From NCBI GenBank assembly GCA_021613375.1, contig CM038710.1:27839763-27903762 (forward strand): a stretch of 64,000 bases of DNA, in the 5' to 3' direction. Every line of letters begins with the position of its first letter. The first letter of the stretch is position 1. Made by a program: the position numbers and the translations under genes. The notes under the pieces were generated by a model that worked only from the letters and a program-made list of their open reading frames with translations, made no database searches and was not told the origin of the DNA. Source of the stretch: Megaleporinus macrocephalus (lineage: Eukaryota; Chordata; Actinopteri; Characiformes; Anostomidae). Below, piece after piece: positions 36,585 through 48,300 of the stretch.

Positions 36585-38244
36585 CAGTTAATACATAATC
36601 ACTCCCACATATGATAAGGACATATATTTACAGATCATCACTGTTCACAAAAACGTATTTCCATTATTTGAGTACGTGTCACTGAACTAAACTTTTTTAA
36701 ACTGAACTAAAGTTTATTCTGTACTCTAAAACAGTGTCGCCAAAAGGGAAGAGGACCGCTTTCAAACCTGGACATCTTAAAGTTTTTGTTGGTTTAACAA
36801 CATTAGAGAGTTTTTTGCCCTTGGCTTGTTTAGGAGCCAGATTTCTACTGTATCAACATTATAATGCCCTAAGCCCTGGATGCTGCTGCTGGAGAATGTT
36901 GTTGTGACTGTGAAAGGATGCTGAGCCCATCCTCAGGCGTAAGAGACCTGATAGCACAATCTGAGATCAACTAGAGCTGAGAGAAAGGAAACCTCTGAGA
37001 TTCTGTAGTTTTCTTGTGTTTGTCCTAAATGCATAAAATCTGGTCTCTTTTGTCTTTTGCATTTGTGTTTGGTAGTTCCACTCTTTTCAGATGGTATTTT
37101 TATTTTTCTCCAATATGTTAAACTCGGCAAATAACTAGAAAATGCACTCATAAATTTAAAAAAATCCTGCAAATTGCCCTAAACATACTATGGTATGCAT
37201 GACAAACAAGAACAACAAAAAAAAAAACATAAATACATCACATTGTGGTGTTTCCCCTTGTGGCTCAGGGGCCCTATGCAACTCCTAATGTCAGTATATC
37301 TATACAAAAAGAAGAATAGTTGTAAGTCTAATAGAGAGGTTCTGACAGCCATTCAGAGTGTACAGGATCTCCTGACCACAAAGTTTGCAATCAGCCTCGG
37401 TGTGACTGGTGTGAACATTGTGGTGGGATATTGTGGTGAGTAAGCCGTTATCTTCAGTCACATACATGGAGGTGGAAGGGAGAGGAGGAAGAGGCTTTCC
37501 TTTTCAGGAGTGAGAACCTGAGAAACCCCTCAGTTCTCGCTCTTTTTCTTTGCCCTTTACCTTCATATGAGGTTGCTGATTGTGGTCCACTAGATCCCCC
37601 TTCACCATTCTTCCATTGTTACTCTCTTCAGAAGGGTGTGGTTGAATGGATCTACTACTATTCAACATGGGGTGGGGGGTGGACATAAAACATGGGGCAG
37701 TTTTTAAGCTGGCTAATGCTTTGTGGACCTCCTCACATTCCAATCCACATCTGGAGTGGCTTCCTTTTTAAAACCAGTACTTGTGTAACTCCCAGCAAGA
37801 CTACTCTCCAGTGCCTGCTAATGATACAAGTAATCCCATCATGTCCATCTCTGCTCTCTTTCAATTGAGAGTTGTATTTTATAGCTCCTTGTATTATTTA
37901 TTATTTACTATAATATACACTCTGCGTTATGTATGTAAGTGTGACTGGGAAATGAAGAGCATTGACCTATGTCATGTGGCCATGTTTGATACATAAAACC
38001 ACAGCCGTTATACGTGAACCTCAAGGAGAAAATTAAAATACAAAGCAACAACCACAACAATAATAATAATTGTAGGATATATGCACTTCTTACACAATTT
38101 GTAGGTATATAAATATACTCTCTTTATTAGTTCAGTGTGGAACTGTGACTATTAGAGCTAGCTCTTTAATTCAGGCCATACATGTTAAAAATGAGGGGGA
38201 AAAACATTTGCAAACATTTAAGCTTGTAACACACATATTGTCCC

Positions 38245-38460
38245 TATTCAAAGAAAAACATGTATCTCTATTTTTGTTGATTTATATGTTTCTATATCAT
38301 TTGTACACGACAGCTGTTGTGTACATTGTGTGAAAATGTCATGGTTAATAGACCAATAGAAAGAGAAAAACAATTCTGGTTTCATTAACTTACACTGAAA
38401 GTAAGTCCAGTTCTAGTCCTCTTCTGTAAAGTCGCCATTTTGGAGGAACAGCGACTATAT
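38245..38460 (-). repeat. MITE family M1 copy, reverse orientation
   Basis: 'cctattcaaagaaaaacatg' left end, 'gaccaatagaaag', 'attctggtttcattaactta', 'cttctgtaaagtcgcc' blocks. Longer than the other copies, with an insertion-like segment at 38285-38340. Confidence 0.65.
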
Positions 38461-39079
38461 ATTATATTGTATATTGTATCTTAGTACCTTAGTGTAGTGG
38501 CTGTTTGATTTCACTGCTGACACTTACAGCGTTCTTATAAAGCTTTTGCACAAGTTGAACAGTTTGATTAGTGTTTTGTTTATTTTAAAAGTGGACAAAG
38601 GCTATGACAAATGACAATCTTGAAATGACATGGAATCATACAGTTTGCAGTGTCACACAGAATGACTTAAGCTCGCAATTATCAAAGTTATCTCTGTGTT
38701 GTACAAACACTGACATATTGATGAGCTGCATATTGATTGCAGCTTTTTAGAGCTTTTAAAAACATAATCAAAGTGTTATAATGAATTGAGAGAAATTACT
38801 ACAATACAGAATTTAATTGAAAACACATGGTGTTAAATATGAATTAGAAATTACAGGAGCAGAGTTTATACTGATGGAATACATGTGATTTTGTGACATG
38901 ATGAAAATGCACAAAAAGGTGACTGTATATTGTTAAAGATGAGAAAAAGGGAGTACCTCGATTACAAACATGACAAAAGCAGGGTGACTACTAGCACGAT
39001 TAAGCGTCCACCTGCAATCATCTCCATGTCCTAAACCTTCACCTACTATGTTAGGTCAGCACCATGTTTTGTCAGCTAG

Positions 39080-39720
39080 CGGTGAGGTACATTCACTTTC
39101 TCACACTGGGTTTAACACCATTTAAGACAGCTGTGGCCCAAAAACAAACATCTGAAAATGCTCATGCTCATAAGTCATATGACCACCCACAAATCACAGG
39201 TGATTTTCACCTAGCCACATATCCACAGGACTTTTTTAAGGATCCTAGAGTTAGCAGGTTTGCACATTTCTATTATCATGCAAATTATTTTAGCTGTAAA
39301 GTATCTGTAAAACTTGTCACTGGTTTTTATTCAGTTGTGTGAACCCTGAAATCCACAATACAGTACCTCAAGAGGCATAAGCAGAGGATTTTACCATAAA
39401 CACCATCAGAAATCTGTGGATAGACCCCAAAAGAGCAGTGCATGCAGGACATCCCAAGGAGCTCACAGGACTAGAAGCCGTTTGCAGGGAAGAATGGATA
39501 AAAAAGAATGGATGAAAGTACTTAAAGACTATTAGCTGGCTACAAAAACTATTTACAAGCTACTTGCCAAAAAAAAAAGGGGGGGGGGGGGGGGTTACTA
39601 AGTACTGACCATGCAGGGTGCCAACACATTTGAGCTCATTTCCACTTTTGTTATTTTAATACAGAAACAAATTACAGCAAAATAGTATTCTTTCTTACAA
39701 TTTTAAAGAAATCTGCCATC
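39080..39720 (+). pseudogene. Fossil Tc1-like transposon
   Basis: 39400-39660 is recognisable as the decayed 3' part of a fish Tc1-like transposase and its tail: 'tctgtggatagacccc', 'aggagctcacaggactagaa', 'gcagggaagaatgg', then 'actgaccatgcagggtgcca', 'cacttttgttattttaatac'. These blocks stand in the same order as in the intact family as I recall it. The frame is destroyed. A 10-A/16-G homopolymer junction (39569-39594) interrupts it. Confidence 0.65.
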
Positions 39721-40101
39721 TTAAAATGTATGCCTTTGGGAATCAAGCAGCATGTGACTGTATCTCAAGCATGCTTAAATAAAACACCTGAATAGGTTTT
39801 GACATGATATAACTATATCTTGCTCAGAAGGGCTAGTCAGCATTTACATTTAAAAAAACATAAAACATCTTTTAATATAAAATACATACATTTCTGTGCA
39901 TGGAATTGCAGAAAGCCAAAGACAGTGTAGTCGACAAAAGTCTGATAGTTGTGTTTAGCATAGTGTGCCATATAGAGACTAACAGAATGATAACCTATCT
40001 CTATCAACCAATTATATATTGTCACTTAAATTTGTCTTTCTTGCTAAATGGTTCTACATCCACATTAAAAAATTACTGTTTTATTACAATGTACACATAG
40101 C

Positions 40102-40473
40102 TGTCACATCCTGTCTATGTTCTTGTTTACCTCGTCCTGTCTTTGCCATGTGCATCTGTCTTTGTTTATGTTCCTCTGCCCCAAGCCATTTGTGTCTGTT
40201 TTTGTTATGTGCTCCTTGCGTCTGCCCTCTTGTCTCCGCCCCTCACCTGCTTTGTATATATGTCTTCTCCCGTTGGTCAGGTGTCCCTTGTTTAGTGTCT
40301 CCATTCAAACCCTCAGTTTTGCCCGTTTTTGTCTGATATTGTTCCTGTGTGCGTTTTCCTGTGGATGCTGTGGTTTTGTGAGAGTTCTGTATTATGCCCT
40401 AGTCACGTATGAAAGTTATTAAAAACCTGCGTGTGTATCTGCCGTTCCTGCCTTTGCCTGCTCCTACACAACG
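40102..40473 (+). mobile_element. Solo LTR, plus orientation
   Basis: Starts TGTCACATCC and is flanked on both sides by atagc (40097-40101 and 40474-40478), a 5-bp target duplication as expected for Ty3/gypsy-type integration. It is rich in 'cctgtc/cttgttt' words, has a poly(A)-like 'ttattaaaaacc' signal near its 3' part and no coding frame, which together suggest an LTR without internal region. The terminal dinucleotide is CG rather than CA, possibly a mutated end. It resembles the element at 45977-46355 in its TGTCAC start and overall make-up. Confidence 0.65.
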
Positions 40474-41067
40474 ATAGCATATATGATACCAAAAAAAATC
40501 ATTTTGTTTTTTCAGATTTCCTGACTGTTTAAATTTAATATGTTTCTATTGAATTAATCACTTAAAAAAGACAAATAATCCAAAAATACCTTTAGAAAGT
40601 ACTCATTAAATTGAATTTCTTTTTTAAACAGGTAATTATTCATCTGTACTGAAGTAATTATTACAACACTTGTAATAAAATGCTTAATATGTTTTATATT
40701 TGTCCTGTATTTTTCTCCAGTTGCCCTGATAGTCTGCAACTATCAGCAAGTGCTGTCTCTGTTCTGCTAAATGGAAAAGAAGTTTACCTGTGGCTAATTT
40801 TGTTACGACAATGTTTGTCACTTGTGTAATCGCTTGTCTAACATCTTCAAACCTGGTTTTTATGTTTTGTGGTGCTGGAGCATTTCTGCAGCATTATGAC
40901 GTCCAGTAGAGCTAAAATATTCGAATGGCTGTAGGACCTGAAGGCGTATCATAATTATATTGCCAGTAATACACAGCACTGTTGTGTTGACGTGTAAATC
41001 ATTGTTCAAAATGAAAGACAGCTGTTGTGGTGGTGTATATTGTCTGCAAACATGGACACATTCAACT

Positions 41068-41360
41068 AACATAGCCTGCAAACACGGTTACATTGTTTTG
41101 GTGCCCACAATGTTGTCCAGATATTGAAATGTAATTACTCAGAAAGTTGGAACACCATTATCTGACAACGTTGTGAGAACAGAGTAGCAACCTCATAGAA
41201 TCCATCATATCTGCATGAAGCTTGTAAAGTCGCCAACAGGCAGTCATAACACTGTTACAACATAACAACATTATTAAGTAGTTGACGTTGTGACAACCTT
41301 GCAGAGACAACTAAAAAGCACCACATTTAGACAACGTTGTAACAACGTTATGGGTTTGAT
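41068..41360. mobile_element. MITE family M2, copy 4
   Basis: 'agcctgcaaacacggttaca' left end. The interior has 'gacaacgttgtgagaac', 'atagaatccatcatatctgc', 'agtcgccaacaggcag' and 'gacaacgttgtaacaacgtta'. Same block order as the other M2 copies. Confidence 0.7.
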
Positions 41361-42189
41361 GGGTGTCTTATTTCAACGATCGTCTGGCGGTCGAAGACAA
41401 TGAATTCGCAACGCTGCTCTCCATTTTTTTCAGGAGACTGAATGTCGTTGTTGTAATGAAACATCGTCTCTCCTAAATAGAAAATCAGAAGAGTGAAATC
41501 TTCACTTTAAAGCAGACACATAACATTTTAGCTGATTTTTTGTTTGTTCGTCTCTGTCAGTTTACAAAATTACGTAACGTGGAGTAGTTGGTGGTTTCAA
41601 ATCGTGTAAAACAACACAAATGTTGTGATCTTTCAGTTAATTTTCAGCCTTCACTACAGTTCGTGAGAGTGAACAGGGGGTTACAGAAAACGACAGACTG
41701 CTCCAACTCGGCCAACAGACCGACCAGCCCGCGCTACCATTTCAGAGGCTCGACTGGAGCTCCGCCATTTCCTCAACCACGTAAAGCGTCGCTAAATCCA
41801 CGAACCAAAATGGGCGGCATTAATTTAACACGCTAAACCAAAACGAAAGAAAATACAGCCCAAATACAGCTCTTCGTCGCTGAATACATTTAAAAGCAGG
41901 TTGCTGCCCGAATTACTAATCGACAGATTCGCCAACATCATGTTGAAGATACGAAGTGATAGCCACAGGTCTTAAAACAGCAAACAAAGGAATACAATAA
42001 TGATAAGAAACGTGTTTAATCGCTGAACTAATTCGAACCACTTAACTCACCTACCCTGCAAACTCACCGATCGATTAAACAGGTCTGAATTTGCCTACGT
42101 TTAAATGTATAACTAGTTTTATTAATTAGCTTATTTATTTTATAGCGATTAGCCACACATTGTAACCTTATATTCCAGTTGTATCATTA

Positions 42190-42475
42190 CACCGCAAACA
42201 TACAACGTTGTCGACTTTCTTGCAATTTTGGTACAAAGTTGTCAAAAGGTGGTGTTTTTTACGTGGTCTGAACAACGATGTCACAACGTCACTACTAAAT
42301 AACGTGTTTCATGGTGTTGTCACTTTCAGTTGCACAAGAATTGTGTAGATTGTGACAACAACGTTATCACTACGTTGTCAGATGATGTTGTCGCAACTTT
42401 CTGAGAAGTTACATTTTAACGTTATTGGCACCAATACAGTACGTTGTCACAGCCGTGTAACCATGTTTGCATAGT
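42190..42475. mobile_element. MITE family M2, copy 5, just upstream of the dnmt3b promoter
   Basis: Left 'ccgcaaacatacaacgttgt', right 'acagccgtgtaaccatgtttgcat'. Shares 'aaggtggtgttttttacgtgg' and 'tcacaacgtcactactaaata' with copy 1. It ends about 320 bp before the first CCAAT box of the dnmt3b promoter. Confidence 0.7.
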
Positions 42476-42779
42476 AACCGCGACCCCCATATCCGCCATT
42501 TCCAAAATCGCACAACGCGCCAATTTTATAAAAGAAACATGAGAAAAACAACTTCGTGACTATTAATCGAGTTTAGTGGTCTTTGCAGTGTAATCAGTTC
42601 TGTGTCACTTATTTACATTCCCGACCAACTGACGCACGAAAGCTACTCTAGTCGATGAGAGTAGCTATCTTGTGTGTCCTGTCTCACAGCAGAGCCTTGA
42701 ACCGCGCAAGTTATCACGTTCTCGTTAGTCGACTAACACTAACCTAAACCTGGTTTAAGTTAACAGGCGGAAGCACCGC

Positions 42780-42951
42780 CCCGCTGCGTGCTTCGACCAA
42801 TCGTACTCCGCAGCACGAACAGGGTCGCCCCACTCAGAGCTCTAGACCAATCCCGTGGAGCAAAATGGATAAGTTGGGGGGCGTCGTTTGGGGTGCTGTG
42901 CTGAATTGGAGTTTGCATTATAGTGGCCTGCAGGAGCGAGAGAAAACGGAG
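42780..42951 (+). promoter_or_regulatory. dnmt3b promoter and probable non-coding exon 1
   Basis: Two CCAAT boxes occur as gaccaatc at 42795-42802 and 42845-42852. A weak TATA-like cattatag lies near 42917. A good splice donor, cggag|gtaggt, ends a probable leader exon at 42951. The first in-frame ATG of the gene lies after an acceptor at 44416, so a non-coding first exon is required, and this donor is the best candidate I found. The exact transcription start is unknown. CpG content is raised from about 42.6 to 43.7 kb. A CpG-rich patch at 43500-43720 could hold an alternative first exon. Confidence 0.55.
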
Positions 42952-44427
42952 GTAGGTCCGATGCCGATTTAAAGAGCAGCGCTCATTTATAACTTTCATC
43001 GTGTTTTTTCGCGTCATTGAAGCGTTTAAATTTGCCCGGGTATCTGTAAATACCTCTATCAGCTTATCTCTGTGTAGTGCAGACACCGGGGCTCGGTTAG
43101 CGACCGTGAAAGACACAAAGAGAGACTTCTGACACAAAGGCAGTCAATCTGTCCAGAAACAATGAACCCAACAACCTCCGTACGAAGTTGTTTTTCTTTA
43201 TTTTTGAAGAAATTGGTCTTTTTCTGAAGCTTTCTCAGAGAGTCAGATTGCTACTTAGCTCCTAGCTTTAACAACTGGACGAAACAAAGCAATTTAGTGT
43301 TTGTCGCTCTGTCAGCCTTAATTTGGACATTAAGCGTATAGTGAATCAGGGATTAGACTCGTTCAGGACACGTTTCTCTCCGAACTCGGACTTGTCTGGT
43401 TGAATAAATGCTTGTGAAGTATTTGAGCTGTGACAGTGTTTGAACTGAACGTGTTCTGAAAGCCGGCGTGTCCCGGTTTGTTTTGTTGTAAGTCACTCGC
43501 GGGCTCGGCGCGTTTGTCATTGTGGGAACAGTCATTGTTTGTGTCCTGCCCGATATGTGGGTTGTAAGAAGAAAATTAAAAGCCACATGGGCGTGTAAAA
43601 GTGAAACTTCCTATCCCAACGTGGAATATTCGCGGCAAAACCTGACCCGCGAGATTTGCTCTTCTCGGGCTGCTCGCTGTACCTCGGAGGGGAGGAGAAA
43701 CGCGCGTCGGAACTGACGGAGGAAATAAGGAAGCGCTTTTTTTCCTTTTTCTTTTTTCCCATTTTACATTTCCACGTGCTGTATCACACCGCTAGATTTC
43801 ATATAGTCACACGTATTTTAATTTAAACACACATTTTCATGCACAGTACGATGCATTTGCAGTGCACGAGGAATCAGGCATTGATGCTTTGTTAAAGTAA
43901 TGCAGCTATAAAGCAGTTTTTGTTTAGCAAGGGTGCAGACAAAAAGAAGTAAACCAGCCCTTTTTTGCATTGTCCAACTATAAAATGTTGTGGTTTAGTG
44001 TTTCTCTTCGATCTCACAGTTAACTATGTAACAAACTTGTAATTACAAATTCATGTTTTGTATCAACCACTTCATTGCTAAATAGATTTCCAGAGATGCA
44101 CGATGATGTTTTGTTATGTTGATGACTAAAGTGTAGTTTTAATCAGTAATTCATTTGTAATGCATTTTATTATTATTCCTGAAGAGCAAAACACTGACTT
44201 TGTCGCTCTGTGCAAATAAATGTCCCAAATTCTGTGTCAGTGCATCTTAACAGTCTGTCTGTCAGTTTATGAGCATTAGTAAGAACTGATAGGTACATGG
44301 AAAAACTGGATATCGGCACCAGTTCCTATATCAGAGCATGCTTACAACTTACAGTTCTTTGGGATTTGTTTTTGTGTGAATGTGACATGGGACTCAGTAC
44401 GTCTATTTTCTTGCAGGAAATTAGAAA

Positions 44428-45353
44428 ATGGCAAAAAATGTGGTTCTGGGCGCAGAAGACACCTGGAGCCGTTATGAGGTTCTGTCCTGGCTTAACGACA
44501 TGCTCCAAACTGAGTTCACTCAGGTGGAGCAGATATGTTCAGGTACTCTCTCAAACTGGTGAAGAAGTTCTTAATGTCTGCTTAATGATGCAGTTATGCT
44601 ACATAATATCATCACAGTCCAACGCTTTACGTCCTGTGAATGTTTCATCATGAATGCACCAATAGAAACATTCCAAACTTGAAGTTAAACTTAAAGTGTT
44701 TCTATTGGTCCATTCATAAGGAAACTTTCAGCATACGAAGAAATTTGGACAGGGATGATATGATAATCAATGAAAGGTACAACTGCCTCTGTACTGTATA
44801 AACAATAAATACAATACGCAGTACATTCTCCTGTTTCTCTACAGGGGCATGCTTTTGCCAGTTGATGGACTGGCTGTTTCCAGGGACCATCAACATAAAC
44901 AAAGTAAAGTTCCAGTTCCAAGATGAATCAGATTTTCTCCAGAACTACAGTGTCTTACAGGCAGCCTTCAGGAAAATGGACATCACTAAAGTGAGATTTT
45001 ACCACCTGTTCATGCTTTATTACACATTAATGTAGAACTAGAACTATATGAGAACTATAAAATGGACTAAAACACAGGCAAATGTTTGAATTTCTTTATT
45101 TTGTTATGTGGTTTTGCAGTGTTTCTAACAAACTGCTTCTCATTACAGTCTATTCCAGTGGAAGAGCTCACCAGGGGGAAATTCAGGCCTAATTTTACCT
45201 TTCTGAAGTGGTTTAAAAAATTTTTCCAAGCTAACTTGACTGGGCAGGTTTATAACCCAGTGGAGGCACGCAGTGGTCAGAAGATTGCGTTCGCAAGGCC
45301 AAGTCTTAGTTCTCCTCGAAGCTCAAAGGTCCGGAAAAGTATCTCTACCCCGG
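44428..45353 (+). CDS. dnmt3b: dnmt3b exons 2-4: EB1/MAPRE-type calponin-homology domain
   Basis: Three exons (44428-44542 phase 1 out, 44845-44990 phase 0 out, 45149-45353 phase 1 out) encode residues 1-155. The start ATG follows the acceptor at 44416 by 11 nt (gaaaatgg, acceptable context). Residues 13-128 align without gaps to the CH domain of EB1/MAPRE1 at roughly 54% identity by my hand count against the human protein as remembered. Shared blocks are EQxCSGAxxCQxMD, LFPGxI, KVKFQ, IPVxxL, GKF, and WFKKFF-AN. Lys87 corresponds to EB1 Lys89, a residue known to matter for microtubule binding. Residues 130-155 are a basic Ser/Pro linker ([15 protein letters not shown]). The EB1 coiled coil and EB-homology tail are absent. 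In EB proteins this domain recognises growing microtubule ends; whether it does so here is unknown. Confidence 0.9.
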
Positions 45354-48300
45354 GTAAGACTTATTTTATTATATATGGTGAAATCACTGACTTCCTACCC
45401 TCGTTCTAAAGCATGCTTGTCCTGCTTTTAAAAACATTCCAGGAGTAACTTTGCTTAGTTTCTGTTGGTTCCTTCATTGTGAAATGTCCACAGACATGTT
45501 CTCAGATTCTTGTGAATGATGTGTGCAGTTCAAACACACCCACTTCATCTCAGAACTCGCTTATTAACCCAACGAAACCAAACATGACATTTGGACTTTG
45601 ATCATGTCCTCCTTAACACCTTTAAGTCTGCGGCTAGAGAAGTTATTTATTATACTATAACCATACTATTGTAAGTAGATCAGCATTTGGAAATATAGGT
45701 TTATGTCTGCTGATATGTTTTCTAACTCTGCATAATGCTGCCTTTATTGCTGGAGGTACTTTTTTCTAAACATATACACAAGCCTAACAACAATGGAGAT
45801 ACATTTTTCTTTTTGCACAGCAGAAATTATATATTTCTATTCAAATATATGTTTTCAAAGGAAAATTTGTGACATTTTCAGCAAATTTAAATATCTATAC
45901 ATTTCAAAACAAATGCAACACAGTCTTAACAAATACATGCTATTAAAGGGCAGAACAGTTGAAATGGCAAAAATGGTGTCGCACTGGATGCGAGGAGCAG
46001 ACGAGAGCGGACGCAAACGCAAGCTTTAACAAGTATTTAATAAGAAAACAAACCCGAAGCACTAAGAACATAGAGACTACACAAAAAAACAACAAAATAA
46101 CCATACAAACTAAATGAAAGTGCAAACGGGGGAAATACTGAACCAGGAAACACAGAAATCACAAACATGACAAATCCACAAAATACACACGATAACGAGA
46201 GGGAAACAGCTGATGGGACAAATACAAATGAGGAACAGGTGAGACAGGTGGGGCTAGGGCGGAGACACAGAGCACGTGACAAAAATTAACAGAGCCACAT
46301 GGCTAACATGAGGGAATGACAGGACGTACGCTAGGCAAGACAGGAGAGCGTGACAAATGGAAAGAAATAGGCATTTTTTGCGCCACCCGGAAAGGGTGCT
46401 GATTTTTATATGGTTAAATTATTAAGACTGAAAAAATCATTCTGTATGATTTGATATTATAACGTAGACAAAGCAGTCAGACGAGTGCGGATATGGTTAA
46501 AGTGTTTACAGGCATGCGGTGTCTGTAAACGCTACCAGGCAACAAACAGCACAAAAGTGGGAATGGGCTAAAACGGATAGGCATAAACAGGCGAGGGTCA
46601 AAACCAGAGAGTACCGAGCAAACAATCCAATAAGGGTTAAGCAGAGACATAAACGTAAATGCAGGCAAAAAGTTCGCAAACAGTACACAAAGGGCTAGGC
46701 AGAAGGGCGAGAGTCGAAAAACGGATACGGGTCATAACAGGAAATAACGCTCGGTATGGCACAAGAAAAGGCTCAATACTTAGCAAAGAGTAAAACTAAA
46801 CAAATTTAGTTAGTTAGTTAAATTTAATAGTCTCCATAATGATCTAGTCCGGCCAGCTGACCGAGAGTCCGGAGTCACGTGATCTACCGATGTCTGCTGG
46901 GAAATGGAGTTTGTAGAAGAATGTAGCGAGTCCAGTTCAGCAGTGTTGGCGCGCAGCATGACAGATATAAAATGTGCTATTCTAGGGAAACGTACCTGTT
47001 TGCATTGTTTACAGTGGTTTTGATGGGAACCAGACATCTGAAGTGTAATCTTAAAGCTAATGTTAACAGATTTCTGAGAAGTATTTTGGATAGTAAATGA
47101 AAGGGGGCTATTTGCCAGGTAGACCCCTGGTTTCTATCTCCCCTACTGTAAATTTGGAATCGGCAGGTTATCTGCAGTGAATCGTTTCTCATCAGACTAC
47201 TTTGCTAACATAGCAGTGATTGAATTTTGCAGACATCTGCATAATTTGAATGTTCTGTAATAAGCCGATCTGTCAGCTTATTAAAACGTGCAGGGCAGGG
47301 GGTACTTCAGGACCACTGCTCGGTGTGAAAATCTTGTGTGATCTTAACCTTTGCCTTTTTGTTTTCATATTTTAATTTATCTTACTGATTGGATGGGGAA
47401 TGTAAAGGGGTGCGTAATTAATCATCTGTGTTGTTCGCTCAGGGAAAGGAAAAGAGGACTCTGAGTCAGATCTGGATCTACCTGAAAAGAAGAGCATCAC
47501 CTATGACCCCCAGTGGCAAGAAACCTTCAAATGGGTCAAGCCCAGCACTCTAGGAGCTACCTATGCATACTGCACAGTCTGTAATATAAATGTTAATGTG
47601 CTACACTCAGGATCACTTGACTTAAAATGTCACGAGCAGTGTAGAAACCACAGGACAGCCGCAAAAAAGCTATTATCGGGGGGAAAGCAGGTTGATGGTT
47701 CCTTCACCTGTAGTGAACTCATGCTGCGCTTCATTCAAACCCACTGCCTGCCTGCTCAGGCAAACGAGGTCTCCCAGCACACTGCCAGGCATGTTCTTGG
47801 ACTCCAGTATCCAGAAGACATTTCTTCTGCTGCCAAGCAGATCCCATACTGTGTTTACCTTTATGGACACGTGGCGCTCGGTGAAGAAAGCGAGGAGGGG
47901 AATTCTGCCTGTGTAGCACTTCTGGGTTTTTTTGACGAAAAGGCTGCGAAGCATCGCATACGAGTCCTGGATGTCTTTCAGTGCGAAGACGCAGATGACA
48001 CTATTGCCAAGTCTTTGATTGATACCCTCAAAAGATTTGAGATACCTGTGAGCAACATGGCAGCTTTTTATGTCGATGACCGGGATGAAACTTTTGCGAA
48101 GGTTGCTGTGAAGCTGAAGGAACTTAACCCCAAAGCGGTAGCTCTTGGTGGCCTTTATGACTTGGCTAACTCGGCGTGTCACGCCGGAGTAATGGCCTTG
48201 TCCAGTGAGGTTAAAGAACTGATTGATAACATTCATGAACACTACTCCACTTGCTGTATTAAAAATGACAATCTCAAGGGGCTATTTGCAGGTGTTGGTG

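Noticed and set aside
47673..48242. Minus-strand 189-codon frame inside the hAT-like exon
   Set aside because: Antisense shadow of a long coding exon, with no recognisable domain. The plus-strand frame is open for the whole exon and in phase with the gene.
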